Positions 1-7,027 of a stretch of DNA of 21,077 bases are shown in pieces. A model generated the notes under the pieces. It was not told where the DNA came from, made no database searches, and was given only the letters and a program-made list of their open reading frames with translations. Position 1 is the first letter of the stretch; every line of letters starts with the position of its first letter. The stretch is from Sutterellaceae bacterium. Its GTDB lineage: Bacteria; Pseudomonadota; Gammaproteobacteria; Burkholderiales; Burkholderiaceae_F. The position numbers and the translations under genes are program-made. The stretch covers positions 1 through 21,077 of the forward strand of contig JAUNOJ010000003.1 in the NCBI GenBank assembly GCA_030531135.1. Reading direction: 5' to 3'.

Positions 1-116
1 ACGGCCTGTTGACCTGAGTCACAAATCTTGTGATCTAGTTAACAGGGAGTTCGGGGAGCATGGCGGGCCGAACCTAAAAAATTAAAGCGCGAGGATTTCG
101 GTCTTCGCGCTTTTTT
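1..116 (+). ncRNA. 3' end of a probable structured RNA (truncated by window edge)
   Basis: Three helices follow one another. The first pairs 5-13 with 38-46 (nine pairs, one G-U) and encloses a second perfect stem, 19-24 with 28-33, with loop ATC. The next pairs GTTCGG at 49-54 with CCGAAC at 68-73. The third is the terminator stem at 84-113. Nested perfect helices ending in a terminator look like the 3' part of a non-coding RNA or a long structured 3' UTR. It does not resemble tmRNA, RNase P RNA, 4.5S RNA, 5S rRNA or 6S RNA as I know them. The same bases also hold an open plus-strand frame from position 2 to a TAA at 83-85 (27 codons, product not recognised), so the C-terminal end of a coding gene is the alternative. 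The 5' part lies outside the window. Confidence 0.4.
84..116 (+). terminator. Intrinsic terminator after the left-edge element
   Basis: AAAGCGCGA at 84-92 pairs perfectly with TCGCGCTTT at 105-113, and the T-run continues to 116. An A-rich stretch (76-81) precedes the stem, so it could also stop minus-strand transcripts coming from the usp gene. Confidence 0.8.
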
Positions 117-350
117 CTCATCTGTACGGCCGGTGCGGCACATTCGGTGCAAACACTCCAAAACGCGCATAGACGCATTTTTTCAAGGAAGACGACCGTA
201 CCCTCGTGTCTGTGTTCGTGCTTGCGATAGGGCGCGTTTTGACGCGGTTTGCAAGCGGCTTTCACGGCCGGGCAACCGGTCAATGAAAAGCCCCGAGACT
301 GACGAGCCCCGGGGCGGTGCGATCGACTCAAAACGGAGTCGAGGAAAGTC
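117..350. other. Intergenic stretch without a supported gene
   Basis: Between the left-edge terminator and the usp stop codon, short open frames exist on both strands, but none has a ribosome site or recognisable product. The only structures seen are the usp terminator at 286-315 and a small GACTC/GAGTC hairpin at 325-340. Confidence 0.5.
286..315 (-). terminator. Terminator downstream of tandem usp gene
   Basis: Read on the minus strand, GCCCCG (315-310) pairs with CGGGGC (295-290), followed by TTTT (289-286). It lies 36 bases past the usp stop codon. The core GCCCCGGGGC is itself palindromic, so alternative folds are possible. Confidence 0.65.
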
Positions 351-1247
351 TTAACGACGGATCAAGAGGATGGGCACGTCGCCTTGAGCGGCAATACGCG
401 TTGCAGTCGAGCCCATCACGGCCGACTTAAAGCGCCCGTAGCCGTGGCTGCCCATGACCACCAAGTCGAGTTTCTTCTTCTTGGCAAAGGCGGCGATTTC
501 GTCGCCGGGGTTGCCGACCAAGCACACTTCCTTGGGCGTGACGCCGGCCTTGGCAAGCAACGGACGAATCGTATCGAGCGCTTCGGCAAATTCGGTCTTT
601 TGCAATTCGACGACTTCGGCTTCGGACAATGCCGGAAGAGCCATACCGGCCATGTCGGGCATGATGGCGCCGGCATAGTCGCTCGTGACGTTGATCAGAT
701 AGAACTGTGCGTTTTCACCAAAGAGTTCGCCGTGACGGATGGCGTACTTCACGGCGGCAACGCCGTATTTGGAGCCGTCGACGCAGATACCCACGCGCAT
801 GGCGTCTTTTTCCGGAGCCGTGCGGTTGCGGATGATCAAAATCGGATTCTTGGTGCGTGCCAACACGCCGTTGGTGACGGAACCCAAGAAGAGACCGGCC
901 AAAGCGGTACGACCGCGCGAACCCATCAAAACGAGGTCGGCATCCATACGCATGGCTTCTTCGGCAATCTTTTCAGAGGGATCGCCCACGACGAAGGCTT
1001 CCGTGTACTGAACGTTGTGATCCTTCAAGAACTTGCGTGCCGGTTCGAAAACCTTTTCGGCTTCTTCTTCGTAATAGCGATTCAACGATTCCTTGCCGAC
1101 CAAGCGCGCTGCGCGAGCAGGCAACGGATCGAGAACGACCAAGAGCTCGATTTCGGGCGACTTGCCGAGCATGGAAGTACGACTGGCGATGAAGGCCAAA
1201 GAGTTTTCACTGTAGGCGCTGCCATCGATGGGAACGAGAATTTTCAT
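351..1247 (-). CDS. Universal stress protein, tandem UspA domains
   Basis: A 298-residue cytoplasmic protein made of two Usp domains (about 1-140 and 150-298). Each carries the nucleotide-binding signature G-x2-G-x9-G-S: GSRG...GS at residues 109-123 and GSHG...GS near the C-terminus. This suggests both halves bind ATP. Tandem Usp proteins are usually induced by starvation, anaerobiosis or stationary phase; the exact target is unknown. The ATG at 1247 is chosen because a GGAGGT ribosome site sits three bases upstream and the protein then opens MKILVPIDGS, the canonical Usp N-terminus. A longer frame to 1361 would add a non-conserved 38-residue extension. It is monocistronic, with a terminator at 286-315. 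The leader contains a hairpin touching the ribosome site (1258-1275) and an inverted repeat (1333-1359). Confidence 0.93.
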   Translation of the reverse strand: MKILVPIDGSAYSENSLAFIASRTSMLGKSPEIELLVVLDPLPARAARLVGKESLNRYYEEEAEKVFEPARKFLKDHNVQYTEAFVVGDPSEKIAEEAMRMDADLVLMGSRGRTALAGLFLGSVTNGVLARTKNPILIIRNRTAPEKDAMRVGICVDGSKYGVAAVKYAIRHGELFGENAQFYLINVTSDYAGAIMPDMAGMALPALSEAEVVELQKTEFAEALDTIRPLLAKAGVTPKEVCLVGNPGDEIAAFAKKKKLDLVVMGSHGYGRFKSAVMGSTATRIAAQGDVPILLIRR

Positions 1248-1257
1248 AAGACCTCCG

Positions 1258-1275
1258 ATCCCCGAACGCGGGGAT
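1258..1275 (-). promoter_or_regulatory. Hairpin abutting the usp ribosome-binding site
   Basis: ATCCCCG (1258-1264) and CGGGGAT (1269-1275) form a perfect seven-pair stem with a four-base loop. It ends one base before the GGAGGT ribosome site (1251-1256) of the usp gene. In the mRNA it could influence initiation or leader stability; that role is inferred from position only. Confidence 0.45.
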
Positions 1276-1525
1276 TTTGTCAATAGTGATATGAGGCTCA
1301 GCGTGCCGGTATTGTCTGTTTTATCGAATGTCGTTTGCCGTGAAGAGATGTCGGCAAACATATGTAGACAGCACGAGTGCCTATTTCGATGTTACCGCAC
1401 AAAAAGTTACTTTGGAGGCACAAAATTGGGAAGTTGTGAGAAAACGCAAAAAAGTGTCGCTTTTGTGGACCTATCGCGCTGTTTTTTCGGTGTAAACGAT
1501 GACAAACAGCGCTTGCGAAAAAGAG
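1276..1525. other. usp upstream region with a perfect inverted repeat
   Basis: No coding gene is supported. GTTTGCCG at 1333-1340 and CGGCAAAC at 1352-1359 form an 8-11-8 perfect inverted repeat about 85-110 bases upstream of the usp start. This suits either a dimeric regulator site or an RNA hairpin. TTGACA occurs at 1277-1282 on the minus strand but has no -10 before the start codon, so I do not call it a promoter. No confident sigma70 promoter was found. Confidence 0.4.
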
Positions 1526-1565
1526 AAAAACGCTCGCCGCACTAAGTGCGAAACGAGCGTTTTTT
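1526..1565 (-). terminator. Terminator of the ACT-DUF711 unit (bidirectional shape)
   Basis: AAACGCTCG (about 1528-1536) pairs with CGAGCGTTT (1554-1562), enclosing an inner CGCACTAAGTGCG hairpin. A-runs and T-runs flank both sides, so it can act in either direction. It lies 21 bases after the DUF711 stop codon. Confidence 0.85.
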
Positions 1566-1585
1566 GCGCATTCAACCGAAAAGAA

Positions 1586-2959
1586 TCAGTTTCTCAGCGA
1601 GTGAATCGGCGCAGGGATTCTTCCGCCGAAGTCGATAAAGCGATTCGACGTGCCGCCCGGCGCACGGATCACGGCAGCTTCGCCCAAAAGCCCGCCAAAG
1701 ACGGCCACGTCGCCCACGTTCTTGCCCGGAACCGGAATCACGCGCACGGCCGTGGTTTTGCTGTTGATCATGCCGATAGCCGCTTCGTCGGCAATCATGG
1801 CCGAGATCGTCTCTGCCGAGGTGTCGCCCGGAATGGCGATCATGTCCAAACCGACGGAGCAAACGCAGGTCATGGCTTCGAGTTTTTCCATGGTGAGCGC
1901 CCCCGTTCGGGCGGCGGCTTCAATGGAGCTGTCTTCGCTTACCGGAATAAAGGCGCCTGACAAACCGCCCACGTTACCCGAAGCAAACACGCCGCCCTTT
2001 TTCACGGCGTCGTTGAGCATGGCCAAAATGGCGGTTGACCCCGGCGCGCCGATCGAAGAAAGGCCCAAGGTCTGGAAGATTTCGCCAACGCTGTCGCCCA
2101 CGGCCGGCGTCGGAGCCAAAGAAAGGTCGGCCACGCCAAACGGAATATTCATCTGCTTGGCAACGCCGCGGCCGATCAATTCGCCCACGCGCGTGACTTT
2201 GTAGGCCGTGTGTTTGATCACTTCGGCAATTTCGCCCAAGGAAAGCTTATGGTCGCTTTCGGCAATGGCGCGCTGCAGAGCTTTGTTGACAACGCCCGGA
2301 CCCGAGACGCCCACATCGATCACCACGTCGGGTTCGCCCACGCCCAAGTAGGCGCCGGCCATAAAGGGAACGTCTTGCGGAATGTTGCAGAAAACCACGA
2401 GCTTGGCGCAACCGATACCGTCTCGATCGGCCGTGGCTTGCGCCGTTTCGACGATGGTGCGACCCATGAGGCTCACTGCATCCATGTTGATGCCGCTCTT
2501 GGTCGAGCCCACATTGATCGACGAGCAAATGCGATCGGTCGTAGCCAACGCTTCGGGCAGTGCGGCAATGAGGTTGCGCTCGCCCGGCGTCATGCCTTTT
2601 TCAACCAAGGCACCGAACCCGCCGATAAAGTCAACGCCCACTTCTTTGGCGCATTCGTCAAGAATCTGGCAGGCGCGTACCATCTGAGCGCGCGAAAAAC
2701 CGGCGCCCACCGTGCCCATGGGGCTGATGGAAATACGCTTGTTGACAACGGGAATGCCGTACTTGTCGCCCACGGCGTCGCACGTTTCGACGAGGCGCTT
2801 GGCGTGCTTGAGAATTTTGCTGCGGACCTTGACTTCGAAAACGTCGAAATCGTGGCTGGCGCAATCGAAAAGATTGATGCCCAAGGTCACGGTGCGAACG
2901 TCCAAGTGTTCGCTGCGCAGCATGTTGATTGTCGATAGAACCTCGCGTTCAGTCAGCAT
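1586..2959 (-). CDS. UPF0210 / DUF711 (PFL-like family) protein
   Basis: A 457-residue soluble protein recognised as the UPF0210/DUF711 family by its overall sequence: an opening of the type MLTEREVLSTINMLRSEHLD, the segments SISPMGTVGAGF, FIGGFGALVEKGMTPGE and INVGSTKSGINMDAV, and a C-terminal stretch around GMINSKTTAVRVIPVPGK. The length matches the family. The family is often labelled 'PFL', but I see no glycyl-radical motif, and its biochemical function is not established to my knowledge. The gene starts 24 bases after the ACT-protein stop codon, so the two are very likely cotranscribed. DUF711 genes are known to sit beside ACT-domain genes in many bacteria, including Firmicutes, which suggests a joint metabolic or amino-acid-sensing role. 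GGAG lies about 11 bases before the ATG. A strong terminator follows. Confidence 0.9.
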   Translation of the reverse strand: MLTEREVLSTINMLRSEHLDVRTVTLGINLFDCASHDFDVFEVKVRSKILKHAKRLVETCDAVGDKYGIPVVNKRISISPMGTVGAGFSRAQMVRACQILDECAKEVGVDFIGGFGALVEKGMTPGERNLIAALPEALATTDRICSSINVGSTKSGINMDAVSLMGRTIVETAQATADRDGIGCAKLVVFCNIPQDVPFMAGAYLGVGEPDVVIDVGVSGPGVVNKALQRAIAESDHKLSLGEIAEVIKHTAYKVTRVGELIGRGVAKQMNIPFGVADLSLAPTPAVGDSVGEIFQTLGLSSIGAPGSTAILAMLNDAVKKGGVFASGNVGGLSGAFIPVSEDSSIEAAARTGALTMEKLEAMTCVCSVGLDMIAIPGDTSAETISAMIADEAAIGMINSKTTAVRVIPVPGKNVGDVAVFGGLLGEAAVIRAPGGTSNRFIDFGGRIPAPIHSLRN

Positions 2960-2983
2960 TTTGTGTGTTCTCCGATTCGTTTG

Positions 2984-3544
2984 TTAAACGATATTGACGC
3001 GATGCACGGCTTCGAAAATGTCGCGGTGCTGCATGGTTAAATTCAGGCCCATGGCCTTGGCGCGCTCAAGCATGACGCGATGCAGGCTTCGGGTATCCAA
3101 GTCCGAAGGGATTTCCACTTCAAAAACCTGCATGGAAGCGCCTTCGCCGATGGGAAATGCGCGAAGCGCGTCGATATTGATGCGCTGCTCGCCGAACATA
3201 TGGGCAAAGGTGCCCACGATATCGTTGCGATCGGGGCCGTAGACGCTCACCACAAAAGGTTCGGTGGTGACTTCGCTGGCAGGCGGCTCTTCGTAGTCGC
3301 GCGTAACGATCGTCAACTTCATTTTCTTGGCCTTGACGGCGCGTTCGATTTCGCCGTTCAATTGTTCGTTGGACAATTCGGCGGGCTTGTTGACCAAGTA
3401 GATACCTGCAAACTGCTGGTGCAAGGTCGACTGCGTCATTTCTTCAATGTTGCATCCCAAGCGCGTCATCACGGAAGACACGCACGCAATGACACCGGGC
3501 TGATCGAGACCGATGACGGCAACAACGACATTGTTGTATTGCAT
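2984..3544 (-). CDS. Two-ACT-domain protein, GcvR-like
   Basis: A 186-residue protein with two ACT domains, about residues 5-80 (opening with VVVAVIGLDQPGV, then CNIEEMTQS) and 97-175 (VSVYGPDRNDIVGT, then RINIDALRAF). The layout matches GcvR, the accessory repressor of the glycine-cleavage operon, and related ACT regulators that bind small ligands such as amino acids. No DNA-binding or catalytic domain is present, so it must act on a partner protein. The ATG at 3544 is preferred: the protein then begins directly with the first ACT strand, and AGGAG sits 11 bases upstream. An upstream in-frame start at 3661 would add an unrelated 39-residue leader. It is first in a two-gene unit with the DUF711 gene. 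The glycine-cleavage link is by analogy only. Confidence 0.85.
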   Translation of the reverse strand: MQYNNVVVAVIGLDQPGVIACVSSVMTRLGCNIEEMTQSTLHQQFAGIYLVNKPAELSNEQLNGEIERAVKAKKMKLTIVTRDYEEPPASEVTTEPFVVSVYGPDRNDIVGTFAHMFGEQRINIDALRAFPIGEGASMQVFEVEIPSDLDTRSLHRVMLERAKAMGLNLTMQHRDIFEAVHRVNIV

Positions 3545-3703
3545 TTTTTGGTTTACTCCTAAAACGGATATAGGCACCGTGGGTTTACGAAAAAGGCGAA
3601 CTCGTTGAAATTTCGAGTCCGTAAACTTCAATCCTAGCCCAAAACCGATGTGTTGAGACAAAATCGAGACAACAAGTCTTGCGCTCGTTCAAGAGTTTTG
3701 GTT
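3545..3703 (-). other. Gap between tatD-like and ACT genes
   Basis: No gene is seen in these 159 bases. On the minus strand a weak promoter-like pair (TTGTCT, then TAGGAT after 19 bases) occurs upstream of the ACT gene, but the spacing is poor. No convincing terminator follows the tatD-like stop codon, so the ACT-DUF711 pair could be read from the upstream operon as well as from its own promoter. Confidence 0.3.
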
Positions 3704-4555
3704 TTAGACGGCACGCAATTTTGGGAAAATTTCCCGCGTATTGCGATAGGCCGTCTCGATAACGTCTTCGCACGACGTTCGACGCAATTGTGCGGCGGCT
3801 TTGACGGTAAAGTCGATGTCGGCCGGCACGCTTTGAATCGTTTCGGGGGCTAGACCGACGGATGCCGCACGGCGCTCAAACGACGGGATCCACGGCGCAT
3901 CGGTTTCAAGCACCCATGCCGAATCGGGCAATTCGCTAAAAACGCGGCGAATCTTTTTGGAGCCCGGATATGTCAGGGTGCCGCCAAAACCCACTTTAAA
4001 GCCGATGCGCGCAAACTGTATTGCCTGTTCGACAGAGCCGTTAAAAGCATGAATGACGCCGCGCAAACCTTTGAATTTCTTGATCGAGCGCTCGACTTCG
4101 TTCATGGAAGCAAAGGCGTGCACCGACACGGGCAAATCGAGGTCTCGGGCGATTTCAAGTTGTGTTTCGAACAGTTCGGTTTGCGCGACTCGCATCGTTT
4201 CGGGATCGGAGTCGGGCCAAAACTCGAGTCGGCGCATTTCGGAAAAGTCCAAACCGATTTCGCCGATCGCAACGGCTTCATCGGAATAAGTGTGCAAAAA
4301 AGTCTCGAGCGACGAAAGATGCGTTTGTGCCTCGCTCCACTCGAAGGGGTGTACGCCTAAGGCAAACGACAGATCGAACTTGCGGCAAAAGTCGACGTGC
4401 TCGCCAAAACGCGTCGCGTCGTGCGGGCAGGTGACGGCATCGAGAAAGCCGACGGCACGCGCATCGGACAAAAGTTGCGCAAAAAGAGCCTCGTCCCAAT
4501 AACCTTCCAAGTGGCAGTGGGTGTCGTAGAGCCCGACTTTTGCGCTTGACGACAT
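3704..4555 (-). CDS. TatD-family metal-dependent hydrolase
   Basis: A 283-residue TIM-barrel amidohydrolase-like nuclease/hydrolase. Metal ligands visible in order: H13 and H15 in DTHCHLE, E99 in AIGEIGLD, H146 in SVHAF, H169 in VIHAFNGS, and D219 in LETDAPW. Family members (TatD, YcfH, YjjV) act as metal-dependent DNases or on unknown phosphoesters; the physiological substrate here is not known. The start codon follows the lolD stop directly (TAA then ATG), so translation is probably coupled. It is the last gene of the ispH-to-tatD train. About 160 bases without a clear terminator separate it from the ACT gene, so read-through is possible. E. coli ycfH also lies near the lol operon region, but synteny alone does not assign orthology. 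Confidence 0.9.
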   Translation of the reverse strand: MSSSAKVGLYDTHCHLEGYWDEALFAQLLSDARAVGFLDAVTCPHDATRFGEHVDFCRKFDLSFALGVHPFEWSEAQTHLSSLETFLHTYSDEAVAIGEIGLDFSEMRRLEFWPDSDPETMRVAQTELFETQLEIARDLDLPVSVHAFASMNEVERSIKKFKGLRGVIHAFNGSVEQAIQFARIGFKVGFGGTLTYPGSKKIRRVFSELPDSAWVLETDAPWIPSFERRAASVGLAPETIQSVPADIDFTVKAAAQLRRTSCEDVIETAYRNTREIFPKLRAV

Positions 4556-5263
4556 TTATTTGTCCTTTGAGGAAGATTCGACTTGATGTACGCGACCGTT
4601 TTCAAGTTTGAAAATCACGTCGCACCGCGAAGCCAATTCCAAATCGTGCGTGACGATCAAAACCGAGGTGCCGGTGGAGCGCGCCGAAGCCACAAAGCCG
4701 TCAAACACTTCCATGGCAGTGTCGTGATCCAAATTGCCCGTCGGTTCGTCGGCGAGGATACAAGCCGGGCTTGTGACCATCGCTCGCGCAATGGCCGTGC
4801 GCTGACGCTCGCCCCCCGAGAGTTGACTCGGCAGATGCTCCTGACGGTGTTCAAGCCCCAAAGCGCAAAGCGCATCGGCAGCCTTTTTGAGCGCTTCCTG
4901 TTTACTCATGCGGCGGATAAACAGGGGCATCGCCACATTTTCCAAAGCGGTGAATTCCGGCAGTAAATGATGAAACTGGTAGACAAAGCCCAAGTGACGG
5001 TTTCTTAATTCGCCCAAAGATTTTTCGTCCAACCCCTTAAGCGTTGTGCCGGCAATGACGACATCACCCGCATCGGCCGCGTCCAGCCCGCCCAAAATCT
5101 GCAACAGCGTGGATTTGCCCGAGCCCGAGGCGCCGATAACCGCCGCAACGGTGCCGGCTTCGATCGTCAGATCGACCCCCGTTAACACTTTGACTTCGTG
5201 TCCCGTGCCGTCGTTAAACGTTTTGACGACATTGCGCGCAATAAGTGCAGCAGGATTATTCAT
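4556..5263 (-). CDS. lolD: Lipoprotein-releasing ABC transporter, ATPase LolD
   Basis: A 235-residue ABC ATPase that powers extraction of outer-membrane lipoproteins from the inner membrane and their hand-over to LolA. Walker A GASGSGKST at 44-52, Q-loop near residue 96, signature LSGGERQ at 148-154, Walker B with ILADEPTGNLD at 169-179, and H-loop H206. The length and the adjacent permease favour LolD over MacB- or FtsE-type ATPases. The ATG at 5263 lies inside the end of lolC: ATGAATAA is shared over eight bases. GGAGG in the lolC tail nine bases upstream serves as ribosome site, so translation is coupled. A frame extending to 5299 is not needed and lacks this ribosome site. Confidence 0.94.
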   Translation of the reverse strand: MNNPAALIARNVVKTFNDGTGHEVKVLTGVDLTIEAGTVAAVIGASGSGKSTLLQILGGLDAADAGDVVIAGTTLKGLDEKSLGELRNRHLGFVYQFHHLLPEFTALENVAMPLFIRRMSKQEALKKAADALCALGLEHRQEHLPSQLSGGERQRTAIARAMVTSPACILADEPTGNLDHDTAMEVFDGFVASARSTGTSVLIVTHDLELASRCDVIFKLENGRVHQVESSSKDK

Positions 5264-6515
5264 AGCGCAGTGCCTCCGCAGGGTGAATCTTGGCGGCACG
5301 CCACGACGGATAAATCGTTGCTGCCAAACTCATCAACAAACTGAAAACGGCAATGGGAATGATGTCGCCGGCTCTCGGGTCCGACGGCATCGAACTGATG
5401 AAGTAAATTTCGCGCGGCAAAAACTGCACGCCCAAAACCGCTTCGATGCCCGAGACGATGGCGCCCAAATTGCAGGCAATCAAAAGCCCGAGCCCTACGC
5501 CCAAAAGCACGCCCACAAAGCCCACGATCGTGCCTTGAATCATGAAGATGCGCATGATCGAGCCGCGGCTTGCGCCGAGCGTGCGCAAAATCGCGATGTC
5601 GGATTGCTTTTCCGTGACCGTCATCACCAGGGTGGAAACCAAACCGAAGGCACCGACCAAAACAATCAAAAAGAGAATGATCGCCATCATGCGCTTTTCG
5701 ACCTGAACGGCGGCAAACCACGTGCGGTTTTGCTGCGTCCAGTCGCTGGCGTACCAACCGGCGGGCAATTCGGCGGCAATGCGTGCGGACACGTCCTGAG
5801 CCTCATACATGTCGGTGAGCTTCAAGCGAATGCCCGTGGGCCCGCCCGTGCGGTAAAGCACGGCCGCATCGTCCACATGCACCGCGGCAAGCGTGCTGTC
5901 AAACTCGTAGTGGCCGGAACTGATCAAGCCCTTGACGGTCATTTGCTTCATGCGCGGGACAAAACCCGAAGGCGTCATATTGCCCTTGGGCACGATCAAA
6001 GTGACTTTGTCACCCACGGTGACACCTAAGCCTCTGGCCAAGTCCCGCCCGAGCACGATGCCGAATTCGCCGGCCTTCAAGTCTTGAAGACTGCCGAGAA
6101 TAACGGAAGTTCCCAAGTCGCTGACTTCGGGTTCGGCAACCGGATCAATACCGCGCAACATGGCGCCTTTGACAGCGCGCCCCGTACTCAAAAGGCCCTG
6201 CCCCGAAACGAAGGGAGCGCCTGCGACGATGCGATTGTCTTCGGCTTTGATTGCGGCAAGCGTCTTTTGCCAATCGCCGATGGGTGTGGCCAAACTCAAA
6301 ACTTCGGCATGCGACAAAACGGAGAGCATTCTGTCGCGCACCTCTTTCTGAAAGCCGTTCATGACGGACAAAACAACGATTAAGGCCATGACGCCCACGG
6401 CAATGGACGCGACCGAAATGCCCGAAATAAAACTCATAAAGCCGTCTTTGCGGCGACCGCGTCTGCCGGCGCGCGTATAGCGCAAGCCCACGGACAGTTC
6501 AAAGGGTAAGTTCAC
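5256..6515 (-). CDS. lolC: Lipoprotein-releasing ABC transporter permease LolC/LolE type
   Basis: A 419-residue inner-membrane permease of the LolC/E family. The N-terminus PFELSVGLRYTRA, a first membrane helix at about 29-52 (ending VVLSVMNGFQKE), a large periplasmic domain to about residue 270, three C-terminal helices, and the tail YPSWRAAKIHPAEALRYE are all typical. Only one permease gene accompanies lolD, as in several beta-proteobacteria, where the protein may work as a homodimer (LolF-like) instead of a LolC/LolE pair. Translation starts at GTG (6515-6513), with AAGGA seven bases upstream. It lies 17 bases after the ybaK stop codon and overlaps lolD by eight bases. With lolD it completes the exporter that sorts lipoproteins such as those encoded at 16393-17520 and 19584-19967. 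Confidence 0.93.
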   Translation of the reverse strand: MNLPFELSVGLRYTRAGRRGRRKDGFMSFISGISVASIAVGVMALIVVLSVMNGFQKEVRDRMLSVLSHAEVLSLATPIGDWQKTLAAIKAEDNRIVAGAPFVSGQGLLSTGRAVKGAMLRGIDPVAEPEVSDLGTSVILGSLQDLKAGEFGIVLGRDLARGLGVTVGDKVTLIVPKGNMTPSGFVPRMKQMTVKGLISSGHYEFDSTLAAVHVDDAAVLYRTGGPTGIRLKLTDMYEAQDVSARIAAELPAGWYASDWTQQNRTWFAAVQVEKRMMAIILFLIVLVGAFGLVSTLVMTVTEKQSDIAILRTLGASRGSIMRIFMIQGTIVGFVGVLLGVGLGLLIACNLGAIVSGIEAVLGVQFLPREIYFISSMPSDPRAGDIIPIAVFSLLMSLAATIYPSWRAAKIHPAEALRYE

Positions 6516-6532
6516 ACGGATATCCTTATTTC

Positions 6533-7027
6533 TTAGTCTTGCAACGCCACGTCGACCGGCACGGCTTTAAGGGTTTCGGTCAAGACGCCGGAGGCGATTT
6601 TCACGATAAAGCCGCGGCGACCGCCGTTAATGTAGATTTCGGGTAAATCCAAAATCGTCTTTTGCACGTACACGGGCATGGCTTTGCGAGTGCCAAAGGG
6701 GCTTGTGCCGCCCACCATATAGCCCGAATTTCTCTGTGCCTGCTCGGGTTTGCAAGGCGCAACGGATTTGTGCCCGGTTTGGCGCGCCAGATTTTTGGTG
6801 GAGACTTCGCAATCGCCGTGCATCAAAATGACCAAGGGCTTGGCGTGTTCGTCTTCCATGATCAAGGTTTTGACCATGAGGTGTTCGTCCACGCCCAAAG
6901 ATTTGGAGGCGCAACCCGTTCCGCCGTGCTCGACCCAGTCGTAGGAAAATTCGGCGAATTCGACTTTGTGCGCTTTAAGCCAGTCGGTGGCAGGCGTCGC
7001 GCTTTCGTGTTTAGCTTTTTTACTCAT
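6533..7027 (-). CDS. ybaK: Cys-tRNA(Pro)/Cys-tRNA(Cys) deacylase YbaK
   Basis: A 164-residue YbaK/EbsC protein that hydrolyses cysteine mischarged onto tRNA-Pro, a trans-editing step of translation. Diagnostic segments are the lysine in MVKTLIM (K53, the likely equivalent of the catalytic lysine of the family) and the VGGTSPFGTRK motif around residues 105-115, followed by the INGGRRGF segment near the C-terminus. The ATG at 7027 overlaps the stop of the upstream MGMT-family gene by four bases (ATGA), which implies translational coupling. A longer frame to 7057 would run into that gene and is not preferred. The protein fits the subgroup close to E. coli YbaK better than ProX-type editing domains, judging by the GGxSPFG motif. 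Confidence 0.92.
   Translation of the reverse strand: MSKKAKHESATPATDWLKAHKVEFAEFSYDWVEHGGTGCASKSLGVDEHLMVKTLIMEDEHAKPLVILMHGDCEVSTKNLARQTGHKSVAPCKPEQAQRNSGYMVGGTSPFGTRKAMPVYVQKTILDLPEIYINGGRRGFIVKIASGVLTETLKAVPVDVALQD

Noticed and set aside
1..46. Integron attC site suggested by the CCTGTTGAC/GTTAACAGG inverted repeat
   Set aside because: The core sites do not match the RYYYAAC/GTTRRRY pattern of attC, no integrase or cassette genes are nearby, and an RNA hairpin explains the symmetry better.
74..354. Short open frames in the gap between the edge element and usp, on both strands
   Set aside because: No ribosome site, no recognisable family, and both cross terminator hairpins.
1277..1282. 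TTGACA on the minus strand as a usp -35 element
   Set aside because: The matching -10 would fall on the GGAGGT ribosome site, with no TATAAT-like sequence there, so it cannot serve this start codon.
384..1286. Long plus-strand open frame of 300 codons opposite the tandem usp gene
   Set aside because: It is a shadow of the minus-strand gene. Composition is histidine/glycine/alanine-rich nonsense, with no family motif or ribosome site, while the opposite strand shows clear Usp motifs.
1228..1960. Plus-strand frames through the usp leader and the end of the DUF711 gene
   Set aside because: They overlap the bidirectional terminator and the well-supported DUF711 gene, and the translations show no domain.
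5046..6029. Plus-strand open frame of 327 codons opposite lolD and lolC
   Set aside because: It crosses two well-supported minus-strand genes with clear ABC and permease motifs. The translated product has shadow-type composition and no recognisable domain.
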